From positions 1 to 25,753 of the forward strand of contig JAEZXP010000174.1 in NCBI GenBank assembly GCA_023419655.1: a stretch of DNA of 25,753 nt. Direction: 5' to 3'. The stretch's first letter is position 1. Each line of letters opens with the position of its first letter. The notes under the pieces were generated by a model that was given only the letters and a program-made list of their open reading frames with translations, was not told the origin of the DNA and did no database searches. The DNA is from Bacillota bacterium (GTDB lineage Bacteria > Bacillota > Clostridia > Lachnospirales > Lachnospiraceae). Positions 7,389 to 13,689 of the stretch are shown piece after piece. Made by a program: the position numbers and the translations under genes.

Positions 7389-7417
7389 ATTATAACATTC
7401 TGCTATTTTAAAATCAA
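7389..7417 (-). promoter_or_regulatory. SigA promoter of the dnaX-ybaB-recR operon
   Basis: On the minus strand: TTGATT, a 17-nt spacer and TATAAT. It lies between the M15 peptidase stop and dnaX and would give a leader of about 90 nt. No SRP RNA core was found in that leader, although that gene precedes dnaX in some Firmicutes. Confidence 0.7.
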
Positions 7418-7446
7418 TTCTTTGTCCTTTGCCGGCTATATTGAAT

Positions 7447-8337
7447 TTACTCTGCCGGTTTCTTCTCAAAATGCTGGTAATCCTTACTGTTCTTCCATTC
7501 TCCTCCCCAGGTAAAGCCTCTGCTGATAAATGCCCTATAGCAGGGGTCATCCTTTCTAATATAATACATATTATCCTGGGTACGGTCCACATGTTCCGCC
7601 GCACTTTCCGGAAGCACCTCCAGCTTACCGTCTCTTGTGCGAACATATGGATTATATAGAGGATTAATGTCAATCGCCAGCCCGTCACTATGTACCGAAC
7701 GCCTTGTAGTTCCTTCAATAAAACGATAATTAAATGCGGACGAATTATTATCCTTCATGGATTTTATGTCGTCGGCATCATACGCATCAATAAGAATCAT
7801 TTTCTCAATCGGATATGAAATATCATACAGCTCTTTAAAAATCTCCGTCACATCCTCAGCGATGGCTTTGTTCACAATCATTTCTCCGATGTGGGTTTCT
7901 TTATCATATCCCATATGAAGAACACGGATATACCGCAAATCACTATATGGAATATCGCTGTCTTCCTTATACGACTTTCCGGTAATACGCTCTATCATCT
8001 CCTGGTCCAGCTCTTCTGTATAAAACAATGCATCCAGCATATCCTGGCTGTAATCCGCTGTATTCATTACCGAGCCTGCCGGATATGCTCTAAGATTTTC
8101 ATTTAGCACTTCTATATTCAAAGTTTCTATCGGATTATCATAAATTATCTCTTCTTCATTCTCTTTATTCTTATCATGATACGGCTGACCAGGCAGATTC
8201 TTATAAACCATCGTTTCCTCATCCTCATTCATTGGTTCTTCTATATTCATATTATTGTTTTGTGTGATTAATACATACAGCCCCACAAAAATACAAAGGA
8301 GGAGAATCCCTGATACTTTTAAGTTTCTCCTTCTCAT
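7447..8337 (-). CDS. Membrane-anchored M15-family peptidoglycan peptidase
   Basis: Predicted zinc D,D- or L,D-type peptidase (VanY/CwlK-like, M15) acting on peptide stems outside the membrane. A basic N-terminus (MRRRNLK) is followed by one hydrophobic segment (about 7-27), then an acidic linker to about residue 70. The catalytic domain is C-terminal: SVHSDGLAIDINP gives zinc ligands H216 and D223, and DYQHFEK near the end gives H289. It lacks a signal cleavage site, so it is probably tethered. The start at 8337 is chosen because AAGGAG is directly adjacent to the ATG at 8343 but 6 nt before 8337; the product is 296 aa. It follows the small gene 8414-8683 by about 76 nt and may share its transcript. 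Confidence 0.85.
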   Translation of the reverse strand: MRRRNLKVSGILLLCIFVGLYVLITQNNNMNIEEPMNEDEETMVYKNLPGQPYHDKNKENEEEIIYDNPIETLNIEVLNENLRAYPAGSVMNTADYSQDMLDALFYTEELDQEMIERITGKSYKEDSDIPYSDLRYIRVLHMGYDKETHIGEMIVNKAIAEDVTEIFKELYDISYPIEKMILIDAYDADDIKSMKDNNSSAFNYRFIEGTTRRSVHSDGLAIDINPLYNPYVRTRDGKLEVLPESAAEHVDRTQDNMYYIRKDDPCYRAFISRGFTWGGEWKNSKDYQHFEKKPAE

Positions 8338-8413
8338 CCCCATCTCCTTCTTTCTACCCTGGCATGTTCATCCTTCTCCAAACAACACTTTTGGCCTAAT
8401 TATGAACGGGACA

Positions 8414-8683
8414 CTAATCTTCTTCAATCACATGGATTTCAAGATAGTCAAAATCAATCGGCTCTATGAAATTATCCTGAACGAACCGGGTCTTGTCGTA
8501 TCTTTTAAAATCAGAAACAGTCGCTTCCAGCCATATCGGCTTTGATAAGTCATAGGCACGGCATATATCATCAATCGCCGCAAATATTTTCTCGGTTCTT
8601 CTAAGGTCCGGACTGTCATTGCATACGACCATATCCTTTAGCATTCTATTATCCTTGAATATTTTTGCCCACAAGCGAAACAT
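8414..8683 (-). CDS. Small conserved-looking protein of unknown function (89 aa)
   Basis: I do not recognise a named family. It is a soluble 89-aa protein with no signal or membrane segment: a basic start (MFRLWAKIFKDNR), a middle helix rich in charged residues (RRTEKIFAAIDDICRAYDL) and an acidic end (DYLEIHVIEED). AAAGGA lies 7 nt before the ATG, and the codon use resembles its neighbours, so it is very likely translated. It is read with the M15 peptidase gene downstream and is divergent from niaR. I have a loose memory of similar proteins in Lachnospiraceae, without known function. Confidence 0.75.
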   Translation of the reverse strand: MFRLWAKIFKDNRMLKDMVVCNDSPDLRRTEKIFAAIDDICRAYDLSKPIWLEATVSDFKRYDKTRFVQDNFIEPIDFDYLEIHVIEED

Positions 8684-8791
8684 AGTATATCCTTTCTCTA
8701 TCCAAAATGTACCTAAAAAAGTTGCGAATTAGTCTCTTTACATATATAATTATCTGTATAGATGTATGTACTTACTTTATAGTTCTGTTAT

Positions 8792-8797
8792 ATTATA
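8792..8797 (-). promoter_or_regulatory. -10 box in the divergent niaR / small-gene intergenic region
   Basis: On the minus strand this is TATAAT, about 110 nt upstream of the 89-aa gene; the best -35 candidate (TTTTAA, 17-nt spacing) is weak. The 165-nt gap (8684-8848) separates two divergent genes and is very A+T-rich. No clear NiaR operator palindrome was found here. Confidence 0.35.
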
Positions 8798-8848
8798 GCG
8801 GAATTAAATTGAAATTAAAAGCATCAATATAGAATAAGAGGTTTTATT

Positions 8849-9364
8849 ATGGATGGGAATACTCGCAGGGAAAAATTAATACAGATAATTACGGATTCCA
8901 ACAGACCTGTCTCCGGCGGGGAATTGGCACAGCGGTTGGGTGTCAGCCGCCAGGTTATCGTACAGGATATCGCACTTTTACGGGCATCCGATGCCGATAT
9001 CCTATCCACAACAAAGGGATACATGATATATCAGACCCGTGAGTCAACCGTACAGAGAATTATCCGTGTAAACCATTCCACCGAGGACATCGAGGATGAA
9101 TTATGTACAATCGTAGACAATGGCGGTAAGATACTGGATGTCCATGTAATACATGAGATATATGGTCAAATCGTTACCGAGCTGATTATACGAAACCGCA
9201 GTGATGTATATGACTTTGTAAAAAAAGTCAAAGAGAAAAAAATCGTTCCGCTAAAAGAGCTTACAGCAGGAACACATCTTCATACGATTGAGGCCGACAG
9301 CGAGGACACCCTTAACCGCATAGAAGAGGCTCTAAGACAAAAAAATTATCTGCTCAGCAAATAA
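8849..9364 (+). CDS. niaR: NiaR-type repressor of NAD biosynthesis/niacin uptake
   Basis: Niacin-responsive transcriptional repressor (YrxA family). The 171-aa protein has an N-terminal HTH_11 domain (about 5-60; SGGELAQRLGVSRQVIVQD is the helix-turn-helix) and a C-terminal 3H domain (about 74-168). The 3H histidines are visible: HVIHEIYG (H99, H102) and HLHTIEA (H143, H145); in this family they bind a metal that takes part in niacin sensing. It is a single-gene unit: it diverges from the gene to its left, and its own terminator follows at once. None of its usual targets (nadABC, niacin transporter) lies in the window, so it must act elsewhere. Confidence 0.93.
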   Translation: MDGNTRREKLIQIITDSNRPVSGGELAQRLGVSRQVIVQDIALLRASDADILSTTKGYMIYQTRESTVQRIIRVNHSTEDIEDELCTIVDNGGKILDVHVIHEIYGQIVTELIIRNRSDVYDFVKKVKEKKIVPLKELTAGTHLHTIEADSEDTLNRIEEALRQKNYLLSK

Positions 9365-9371
9365 ATGATAT

Positions 9372-9417
9372 AAAGAAGGGACATGCCTATTTTATTTAAC
9401 ATGTCCTTTCTTTTTTT
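9372..9417 (+). terminator. Intrinsic terminator of niaR
   Basis: Arms AAAGAAGGGACATG and CATGTCCTTTCTTT form a 14-bp stem with one mismatch around a 14-nt loop, followed by a T run. It sits 8 nt after the niaR stop and between convergent genes. Confidence 0.9.
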
Positions 9418-9437
9418 GTATTCACTTTAATATTCCT

Positions 9438-10307
9438 TTAGCGTAAATACAGCATTGGATTTACCGTCTGCTCTTCATCCGTGACCATAAAATACAGATT
9501 ACTGCCTTCTATAGAATAGTACTTTGTAGGTGTATTAATTGCACCTATGATATCTCCCTCTGATAACCGGTCACCTATCTTATGATTTACATTTGTCAGT
9601 TGACCGTAAAGAAGAGAATATTCATCTCCGATATCCATTATAACCGTCAATCCTGTTACCGGATCATCATAAATATCCGTTACAATTCCTTCCGCTGCCG
9701 CTTTAACCTCTGTGCCTACCTCAGCATCGATTATAATTGCCGGGTTAACCTTAAACTGCATAAGAGTAGCATGATAGGTCAGGTGGTCCATACTGTAATT
9801 CATGATTACATTGCCGTCTACCGGCCAAAGAAGACCTTTTTCCATATCAAATTTTAAAGGAGCGGTATTCTTAACTGAGCTTCCGGTCGTTTCTACGGCC
9901 TTTGGCTGCTCCTCTATATCCTGTTCTACCTCTGCTGTTTGTATAGGCTCATCGATTTCTGCAAGATCAATTCCGTTCTCTTCCTCCTCAGTATATACAT
10001 CAAATTCCAGAAGACTGTCATTGTCAGCAACATCATGGCTGTCTTCCACATCCGGCTCAGTTACTTGCTCATTGTCTGCAAACTGGTCCGTGGTATCGTT
10101 ATTATCAGCATGAAGATTATTATTCTCCTCATCTGCCATGCTATTATCCGGTTCATTCAGATCCACAAAATTCTCTTGTTCATCCCCTTTATCTGAGGAT
10201 AAATTGGAACCAATAAGCGCTACAGCAGCTATAGCGATAATACCGACAAATAATAACACATAATAACCCTTACTTTTGAAAAATTCAGCTAACCTGTTTT
10301 TTTTCAC
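9438..10307 (-). CDS. Degenerate M23 (LytM) protein, SpoIIQ-like
   Basis: Probably a membrane-anchored LytM-fold protein with a structural role, as SpoIIQ has in the channel between forespore and mother cell. A basic start and one transmembrane helix (about 13-33) precede a very acidic, low-complexity linker (about 38-140) and a C-terminal LytM domain (about 155-289). Zinc ligands of active M23 enzymes are lost: the YAHL position reads YGQL, and the HLHFEV position reads SNLYFMV. Loss of catalysis is known for SpoIIQ in Bacillus. The GTG at 10307 is chosen because GAGGTGAT lies just before it; the in-frame GTG at 10316 is part of that ribosome site. That gives 289 aa. Identity with SpoIIQ is an inference; no other spore genes are adjacent. 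Confidence 0.75.
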   Translation of the reverse strand: MKKNRLAEFFKSKGYYVLLFVGIIAIAAVALIGSNLSSDKGDEQENFVDLNEPDNSMADEENNNLHADNNDTTDQFADNEQVTEPDVEDSHDVADNDSLLEFDVYTEEEENGIDLAEIDEPIQTAEVEQDIEEQPKAVETTGSSVKNTAPLKFDMEKGLLWPVDGNVIMNYSMDHLTYHATLMQFKVNPAIIIDAEVGTEVKAAAEGIVTDIYDDPVTGLTVIMDIGDEYSLLYGQLTNVNHKIGDRLSEGDIIGAINTPTKYYSIEGSNLYFMVTDEEQTVNPMLYLR

Positions 10308-10470
10308 TATTATCACCTCTACATATATTCTTCTCAGATATCAATTTATTTATTCCTAAGTCGTTTGCCGGGCTGTAATTTTCTTATAGCCAAGCTCCAA
10401 TAAATATCCCAACTTATTTATTTAATATCTCCATTTCATTATTTTTTAATCGTAAATTATATACTTATTC

Positions 10471-10498
10471 TTGACATTTTTTATTAAAGTTATAAAAT
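10471..10498 (+). promoter_or_regulatory. Promoter of the tRNA-Gly gene
   Basis: TTGACA (perfect), a 16-nt spacer and TAAAAT, ending 9 nt before the mature tRNA 5' end. The surrounding gap from 10308 holds no gene that I can see. Confidence 0.75.
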
Positions 10499-10507
10499 AA
10501 TAAATGT

Positions 10508-10578
10508 GCGGATATGGTTCAGTGGCAGAATGCGAGCTTCCCAAGCTTGAGATGCGGGTTCGATTCCCGTTATCCGCT
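10508..10578 (+). tRNA. tRNA-Gly(CCC)
   Basis: A 71-nt cloverleaf. The acceptor stem is GCGGATA/TATCCGC with discriminator T (U73, as in bacterial tRNA-Gly). The anticodon arm is CGAGC-TTCCCAA-GCTTG, giving anticodon CCC, which reads GGG. The T arm is CGGGTTCGATTCCCG. CCA is not encoded. The last 22 bases are duplicated at 13010-13031, marking the tRNA as an integration target; the tRNA itself remains intact. Confidence 0.96.
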
Positions 10579-10580
10579 TA
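10557..10580 (+). repeat. Attachment-site copy 1 (att, in the tRNA 3' end)
   Basis: A 24-bp sequence covering the T-arm to acceptor end of tRNA-Gly plus TA, repeated exactly at 13010-13033. A tRNA-3'-end direct repeat bracketing foreign DNA is the usual scar of site-specific integration. The core starts GGTTCGATTCCCG and ends ATCCGCTTA. Confidence 0.9.
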
Positions 10581-10636
10581 CAACAAATAAGGTCTATGGC
10601 ACAGTTTTAATGTGCCATAGACCTTATTTGTTGTAA
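10578..10636. terminator. 26-bp perfect hairpin at the element's left end, directly behind the tRNA
   Basis: Perfect 26-bp inverted arms (10578-10603 and 10611-10636) around a 7-nt loop GTTTTAA. The G+C core GGTCTATGGCACA is followed by a T-rich arm (CTTATTTGTTG), so it can act as an intrinsic terminator for the tRNA in either direction. It is element DNA, not part of the pre-insertion locus, where 13037-13081 would have followed the tRNA. Confidence 0.75.
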
Positions 10637-10822
10637 GTAATATAAAAAGTAAGTCGAGAAGAATAAAAAAATGACCATTGCCGGTTATGGATTCTTCCGA
10701 AGCTTTGGCTATTGTCTTATTATGGAAAGTCTTTATTTCCGTTATCCGTTATAAAAATTAGAAAACTAAACCACATTAAATAGTCGGACTACTGTTTGTC
10801 TACTTTTTATAACATTTACTAT

Positions 10823-10869
10823 AATAAATATAATGGGAAGTTAATTGTTCCCTTATTTTTATATTTATT
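10823..10869 (-). terminator. Terminator behind the HEPN gene
   Basis: A GGGAA/TTCCC core around an 8-nt loop, extended by A+T arms (AATAAATATAA and its complement) with a bulge; on the minus strand the stem is followed by ATTATATTTATT. It lies 27 nt after the HEPN stop. The segment 10637-10822 holds no gene that I can support, but resembles the DNA after 13085 (see findings). Confidence 0.55.
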
Positions 10870-10895
10870 CTCATTATTTTACTATATTAATTAAC

Positions 10896-11492
10896 TTAGG
10901 GTATACGAGAATCTATACATGAAACAAACTTCAATAAAAATTCACGACAATCTAATATAGTCTGCTCATTAATGTCTCTAGAAAAGCCTGTACTGTAATC
11001 GAGATCCGCTTCGTGAGCAATTTGATTTCTTCTCTTAACAATCAAAGCCAATTGATTTTTTATATGTTCAGCTGTATCATCCATACAAGGCGCAATAGTA
11101 GACCATAGTCGATTAATGCTAATTAAGCTTAAAGCATACTCTACACTTTTAGGAGATTGATAGGAATCCTTTTCTAGTACTTCTCTTAATCCAGCATCAA
11201 GTATCTCTTGTTGTTCTAGTTGATTATCCGTACTATGAATGAGTTGAAAAATTGATACAGGTAAATTCAGATTCGAAGGCATTGGAAGCCCTTGAAAAAA
11301 TGCTTCTCTAATTTTCTTACGAACGATTTGATGAATGTAGTTATCGAAGGCACTAATTATCAATACATACTCTGCTCGCAGAAGTGTTTTTGGCTCCATT
11401 AATGTAGCATTATTATTAATATACTGATATAGTGATGTAAGATTGCGCAATGAGGAAATATGTTCTTCAAAAAAAATTCTTTCATTACTCAT
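10896..11492 (-). CDS. HEPN-domain ribonuclease (RiboL-PSP-type HEPN)
   Basis: Predicted metal-independent RNase of the HEPN superfamily, 198 aa. All-helical composition, no signal or membrane segment. The diagnostic motif is KRRNQIAHEAD, i.e. RNxxxH (R155, N156, H160) in the C-terminal helix, the catalytic signature of HEPN RNases. The N-terminal helix LLRAEYVLIISAFDNYIHQIVR (written here as 39-58; key residues D50, Y52, H54) matches the RiboL-PSP HEPN group. Its ATG overlaps the end of the ParA-like gene by 8 nt, so production is coupled. HEPN RNases are the toxic effectors of many defence and toxin-antitoxin systems; here the ATPase is the likely sensor or restraint. That pairing role is inferred. 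The RNA target is unknown. Confidence 0.8.
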   Translation of the reverse strand: MSNERIFFEEHISSLRNLTSLYQYINNNATLMEPKTLLRAEYVLIISAFDNYIHQIVRKKIREAFFQGLPMPSNLNLPVSIFQLIHSTDNQLEQQEILDAGLREVLEKDSYQSPKSVEYALSLISINRLWSTIAPCMDDTAEHIKNQLALIVKRRNQIAHEADLDYSTGFSRDINEQTILDCREFLLKFVSCIDSRIP

Positions 11493-12534
11493 TAGTGGTC
11501 AACTCCAATACACGATTAGCTAATGCTTTATAAAGAAATTTAAACCATTTTAGTGTTCTCTCTTGCCCGTCATGAACCATTTTACTGTTAAGTTTTACTT
11601 TAAATATGGGAACTGAGTTTGCATTAGATAATGCTATTAACTTATTAAAATTAGAAATTTGAGCCAAGCAATAAAAATCCTGGTACTCTATATTACCATC
11701 CTTTGAACTTTCAACCATAAGATTATATGCCTCTGTATACATGTCTTTTTCCATTATCATACCAAAACCATCAAGTGCAGGAACTAAAATATCCGTAATT
11801 TTATCTGATATATCTTGCATAAATTCCTTAAAAGTAAATTGTGGTCTACCATTGCTGAGATTGAAATCATTAATTGTATATCCTAAAAAAACGGGAGTAT
11901 TTAAAGGTAAAGGATAAGTAGTGTTCTTAAAAAGAGGACGAGCCTTTTTAGCCCAGTTTTCCCATGTACAAAGGACCCTGCTCAACGAATCAATTGACAT
12001 TAATGAAAACAAGTCTGGTGATGTAGGAATTATAAAGAAGTCGGAACAAACAAAAATATTCTGATTAATTGAACTTAAACTAGGGTTCATATCATAAATG
12101 ATATAATCAACGTTATATTTTTTAGCTGTTTCAGTTATAAGATAATTTATTGCACCTGGTAAGTTTTCCATTGATCCAAAGGCACTTGATAATTGCATTG
12201 CAATGCCCAATTGAACTTCATTTTCTGTGAAATCCAAATGTCCTGGTAGTAAGTATAGATTATCATTAATTCGAGGGCATTCAACTGGTTGGATAAGTCT
12301 AGGCTGGGATTTAAATGCTGGAAGCAACGCACTATAAATATTATCGAGAGGATGGGAAGAATAATGATTTTCAAATTCTTTGCTTCCTAAAGCATACATG
12401 GTTAGATTACACTGTGAATCAGCATCAACAAGCAATACTTTTTTTCCAAGTTCGGACAAACTCCACCCTAGATTAAAGCTAGTAGTTGTCTTAGATACCC
12501 CCCCCTTATGGTTAAAAATCGCTATCTTTTTCAT
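11485..12534 (-). CDS. ParA/Soj-like deviant-Walker ATPase of the element
   Basis: A 349-aa P-loop ATPase of the ParA/MinD class. Residues 10-17 are KGGVSKTT, the deviant Walker A with signature lysine K10 and K15; VDADSQCNLT follows (D39, switch I), and YIIYDMNPSLSSINQN is the Walker B/switch II region. Beyond about residue 190 it differs from plain partition ATPases, with a long segment (KEFMQDISDKITDILVPALDG) and a C-terminal helical tail that lacks an obvious DNA-binding domain. No parB gene or plasmid origin lies nearby, so a partition role is unlikely. GGAGGAGGAG precedes the ATG. It is the first gene of the two-gene operon with the HEPN RNase. Inference: it gates the HEPN toxin in response to infection or nucleoid state. 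Confidence 0.8.
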   Translation of the reverse strand: MKKIAIFNHKGGVSKTTTSFNLGWSLSELGKKVLLVDADSQCNLTMYALGSKEFENHYSSHPLDNIYSALLPAFKSQPRLIQPVECPRINDNLYLLPGHLDFTENEVQLGIAMQLSSAFGSMENLPGAINYLITETAKKYNVDYIIYDMNPSLSSINQNIFVCSDFFIIPTSPDLFSLMSIDSLSRVLCTWENWAKKARPLFKNTTYPLPLNTPVFLGYTINDFNLSNGRPQFTFKEFMQDISDKITDILVPALDGFGMIMEKDMYTEAYNLMVESSKDGNIEYQDFYCLAQISNFNKLIALSNANSVPIFKVKLNSKMVHDGQERTLKWFKFLYKALANRVLELTTNE

Positions 12535-13009
12535 AAACTCCTCCTCCTACTTATTAATTATTTTCATGTTTTAGTAAATTCGTATACGTATATCAATTTC
12601 CCATTATTGCTATTATCCGTTGTTCAATTTTTTTATAAGAAAATTCTTCCATCCCATATTCTATCACAGAAGGTGACAAAATAAAATATATATGTTAACA
12701 ATTAGTAGATAATTCAACAAATTATTCAGATATTGATATTTACTTATTACACATAAATCACCTCCAAAATTTAGATTTATTTTGTATATCTCCCCCACTT
12801 AGACGGCAAATTAACTCCTTGTAGTAATAACTATTATTTTCGATATATATGATGTTCAGTATTAGAATAATTTACCTTTCCTATAAGGCTACCATCCGGC
12901 TCCTATTCATCATTTTCTTCATCATTATGTTATTTTCTAATTGCCCTTTGGCTACCATCGACTTGCCATCTGACAAGCATTAAACAAGGGGTTCCCGATA
13001 TTTCCTATA
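12535..13009. other. Non-coding right end of the element
   Basis: About 475 bp of A+T-rich DNA between the ParA-like gene start and the right att copy. It must hold the operon promoter; TTGATA on the minus strand near 12594 and a TATACGTATA palindrome at 12583-12592 are the best candidates, but no full -35/-10 pair is convincing. A 10-bp direct repeat GGCTACCATC occurs at 12887-12896 and 12950-12959, 63 bp apart and 51-60 bp from the att copy, and could be arm sites for a recombinase. No complete gene was seen on either strand. Confidence 0.5.
12593..12694 (-). pseudogene. Possible short coding remnant upstream of the ParA-like gene
   Basis: A 33-codon frame, open between two stops, that reads like real protein near its end: SVIEYGMEEFSYKKIEQRII then AIMGN and TGA. 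It has no convincing start or ribosome site. It may be the tail of a deleted gene of a once larger element, or chance. I do not recognise the family. Confidence 0.2.
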
Positions 13010-13033
13010 GGTTCGATTCCCGTTATCCGCTTA
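13010..13033 (+). repeat. Attachment-site copy 2 (att, right end of element)
   Basis: Exact 24-bp duplicate of 10557-10580. The sequence left of it (CGATATTTCCTATA) does not continue as tRNA, so this is an isolated 3'-end copy, not a second tRNA gene. Confidence 0.9.
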
Positions 13034-13036
13034 ATC

Positions 13037-13081
13037 AAAAAGGACATGCGATACCGATTTTCAGGTATTACATGTCCTTTT
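13037..13081 (+). terminator. Probable original terminator of tRNA-Gly, displaced by the element
   Basis: Arms AAAAGGACATG-CG-ATACC and GGTAT-TA-CATGTCCTTTT pair with a 2-nt internal mismatch around an 8-nt loop, ending in a T run. It starts 3 nt after the right att copy. If the element were removed, it would sit 3-4 nt after the tRNA att core, the normal place for a tRNA terminator. Confidence 0.8.
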
Positions 13082-13381
13082 CGATTATGTAATTCATATA
13101 AGTGACTGGGAAGAACAAAAACATGAGCCCTCTGGCAAATAATTTTTCCTGTGACGTTTTTCCATGGTTATCCAAAGGCGTTTTAATTCCCCGTTATCTA
13201 CCAAGAATTATTGTAATTATCTTTAGCCATGGTGGGCGACCATTGGGAAACAAGCAGTTCTTAGGATATTGTGTCACAAACAGTTATTGCAATAATCAAA
13301 TAGTATATGAGGCTACTGATGTTCATACACAACCCCAAAATAACGGCAATTAAATGGATACATAAATCTTAATCGAGGTGT
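13082..13381. other. Gene-free stretch beyond the right att copy
   Basis: Nothing that I can call a gene. An 83-codon plus-strand frame at 13102-13353 starts with GTG, has no ribosome site and does not look like a protein. The first ~110 bases (GAAGAACAAAAACATGA, then TTTTAATTCCCCGTTATC) resemble the DNA behind the hairpin at 10637-10775 (GAAGAATAAAAAAATGA, then TTTATTTCCGTTATCC), as if both att copies were followed by diverged copies of one flanking sequence. Confidence 0.4.
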
Positions 13382-13689
13382 TTAAGAATTTTTATTTTTT
13401 CTATACCAATTCTTCGTAAATAAACTGCGTACTATAGAAACAATTTTTTTAATAAGCTCATTGGGGTTATTAACATTAATTGGTTCGAATAGTTCCTGTG
13501 ACGGTTCATGAAATCCGATTAATCGAATGATGATACATACCAACCACCTGCTGTATATGGGCTAATACCATTTTGCAATTTATTTTTACACACAAGATAT
13601 GAAAAAGGTATAGATTCATCAGCGAAGAGGATTTTTGCATTAGCATATCTCGAAGAAAAAAGTGTCTTATTAGAGGCCATTTTTCTCAT
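13382..13689 (-). pseudogene. Frameshifted small gene behind the ABC exporter
   Basis: An ATG at 13689 overlaps the TGA of the ABC gene by one base (TGATG) and opens a frame (MRKMASNKTLFSSRYANAK...) that ends after 56 codons at 13519. In another frame, the sequence continues as protein-like text between about 13382 and 13558, including GFHEPSQELFEPINVNNPNE and KKIVSIVRSLFTKNWYRK before a TAA at 13382-13384. Joined by one frameshift near 13545-13560, this would be a protein of about 100 aa. It is A+T-richer than the ABC genes. There is no ribosome site of its own. The family is not recognised; it may be the remnant of a gene whose front was replaced by the ABC operon. A sequencing error is also possible. 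Confidence 0.4.

Larger units (their letters stand above)
10557..13033. mobile_element. 2.45-kb tRNA-Gly-integrated element carrying a ParA-HEPN operon
   Basis: The segment is bounded by exact 24-bp direct repeats, one being the tRNA-Gly 3' end. It contains two overlapping genes read toward the tRNA (ParA-like ATPase, then HEPN protein), a hairpin terminator at its left end, a terminator behind the HEPN gene, and about 0.5 kb of A+T-rich non-coding DNA at its right end with a 10-bp direct repeat. No recombinase, replication or conjugation gene is present, so it would need an integrase in trans, or is the remnant of a larger island. It is visibly richer in A+T than its flanks. Integration is seen directly in the repeats; mobility today is inferred. 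Confidence 0.82.

Noticed and set aside
11485..12534. Plasmid partition ATPase marking an integrated plasmid
   Set aside because: No ParB, centromere-like repeats, replication gene or origin in the 2.45-kb element; the partner is an HEPN RNase.
12740..12775. GGAGGTGATTT followed by ATG on the minus strand in the element's right end
   Set aside because: The frame stops after four codons; at most a vestigial start or leader, not a gene.
13010..13033. A second tRNA-Gly gene
   Set aside because: Only the 3' end is present; the sequence to the left cannot form the acceptor, D or anticodon arms.
13102..13353. 83-codon plus-strand frame beyond the right att copy
   Set aside because: GTG start without a ribosome site, protein-unlike composition, and the region overlaps the diverged flanking repeat.
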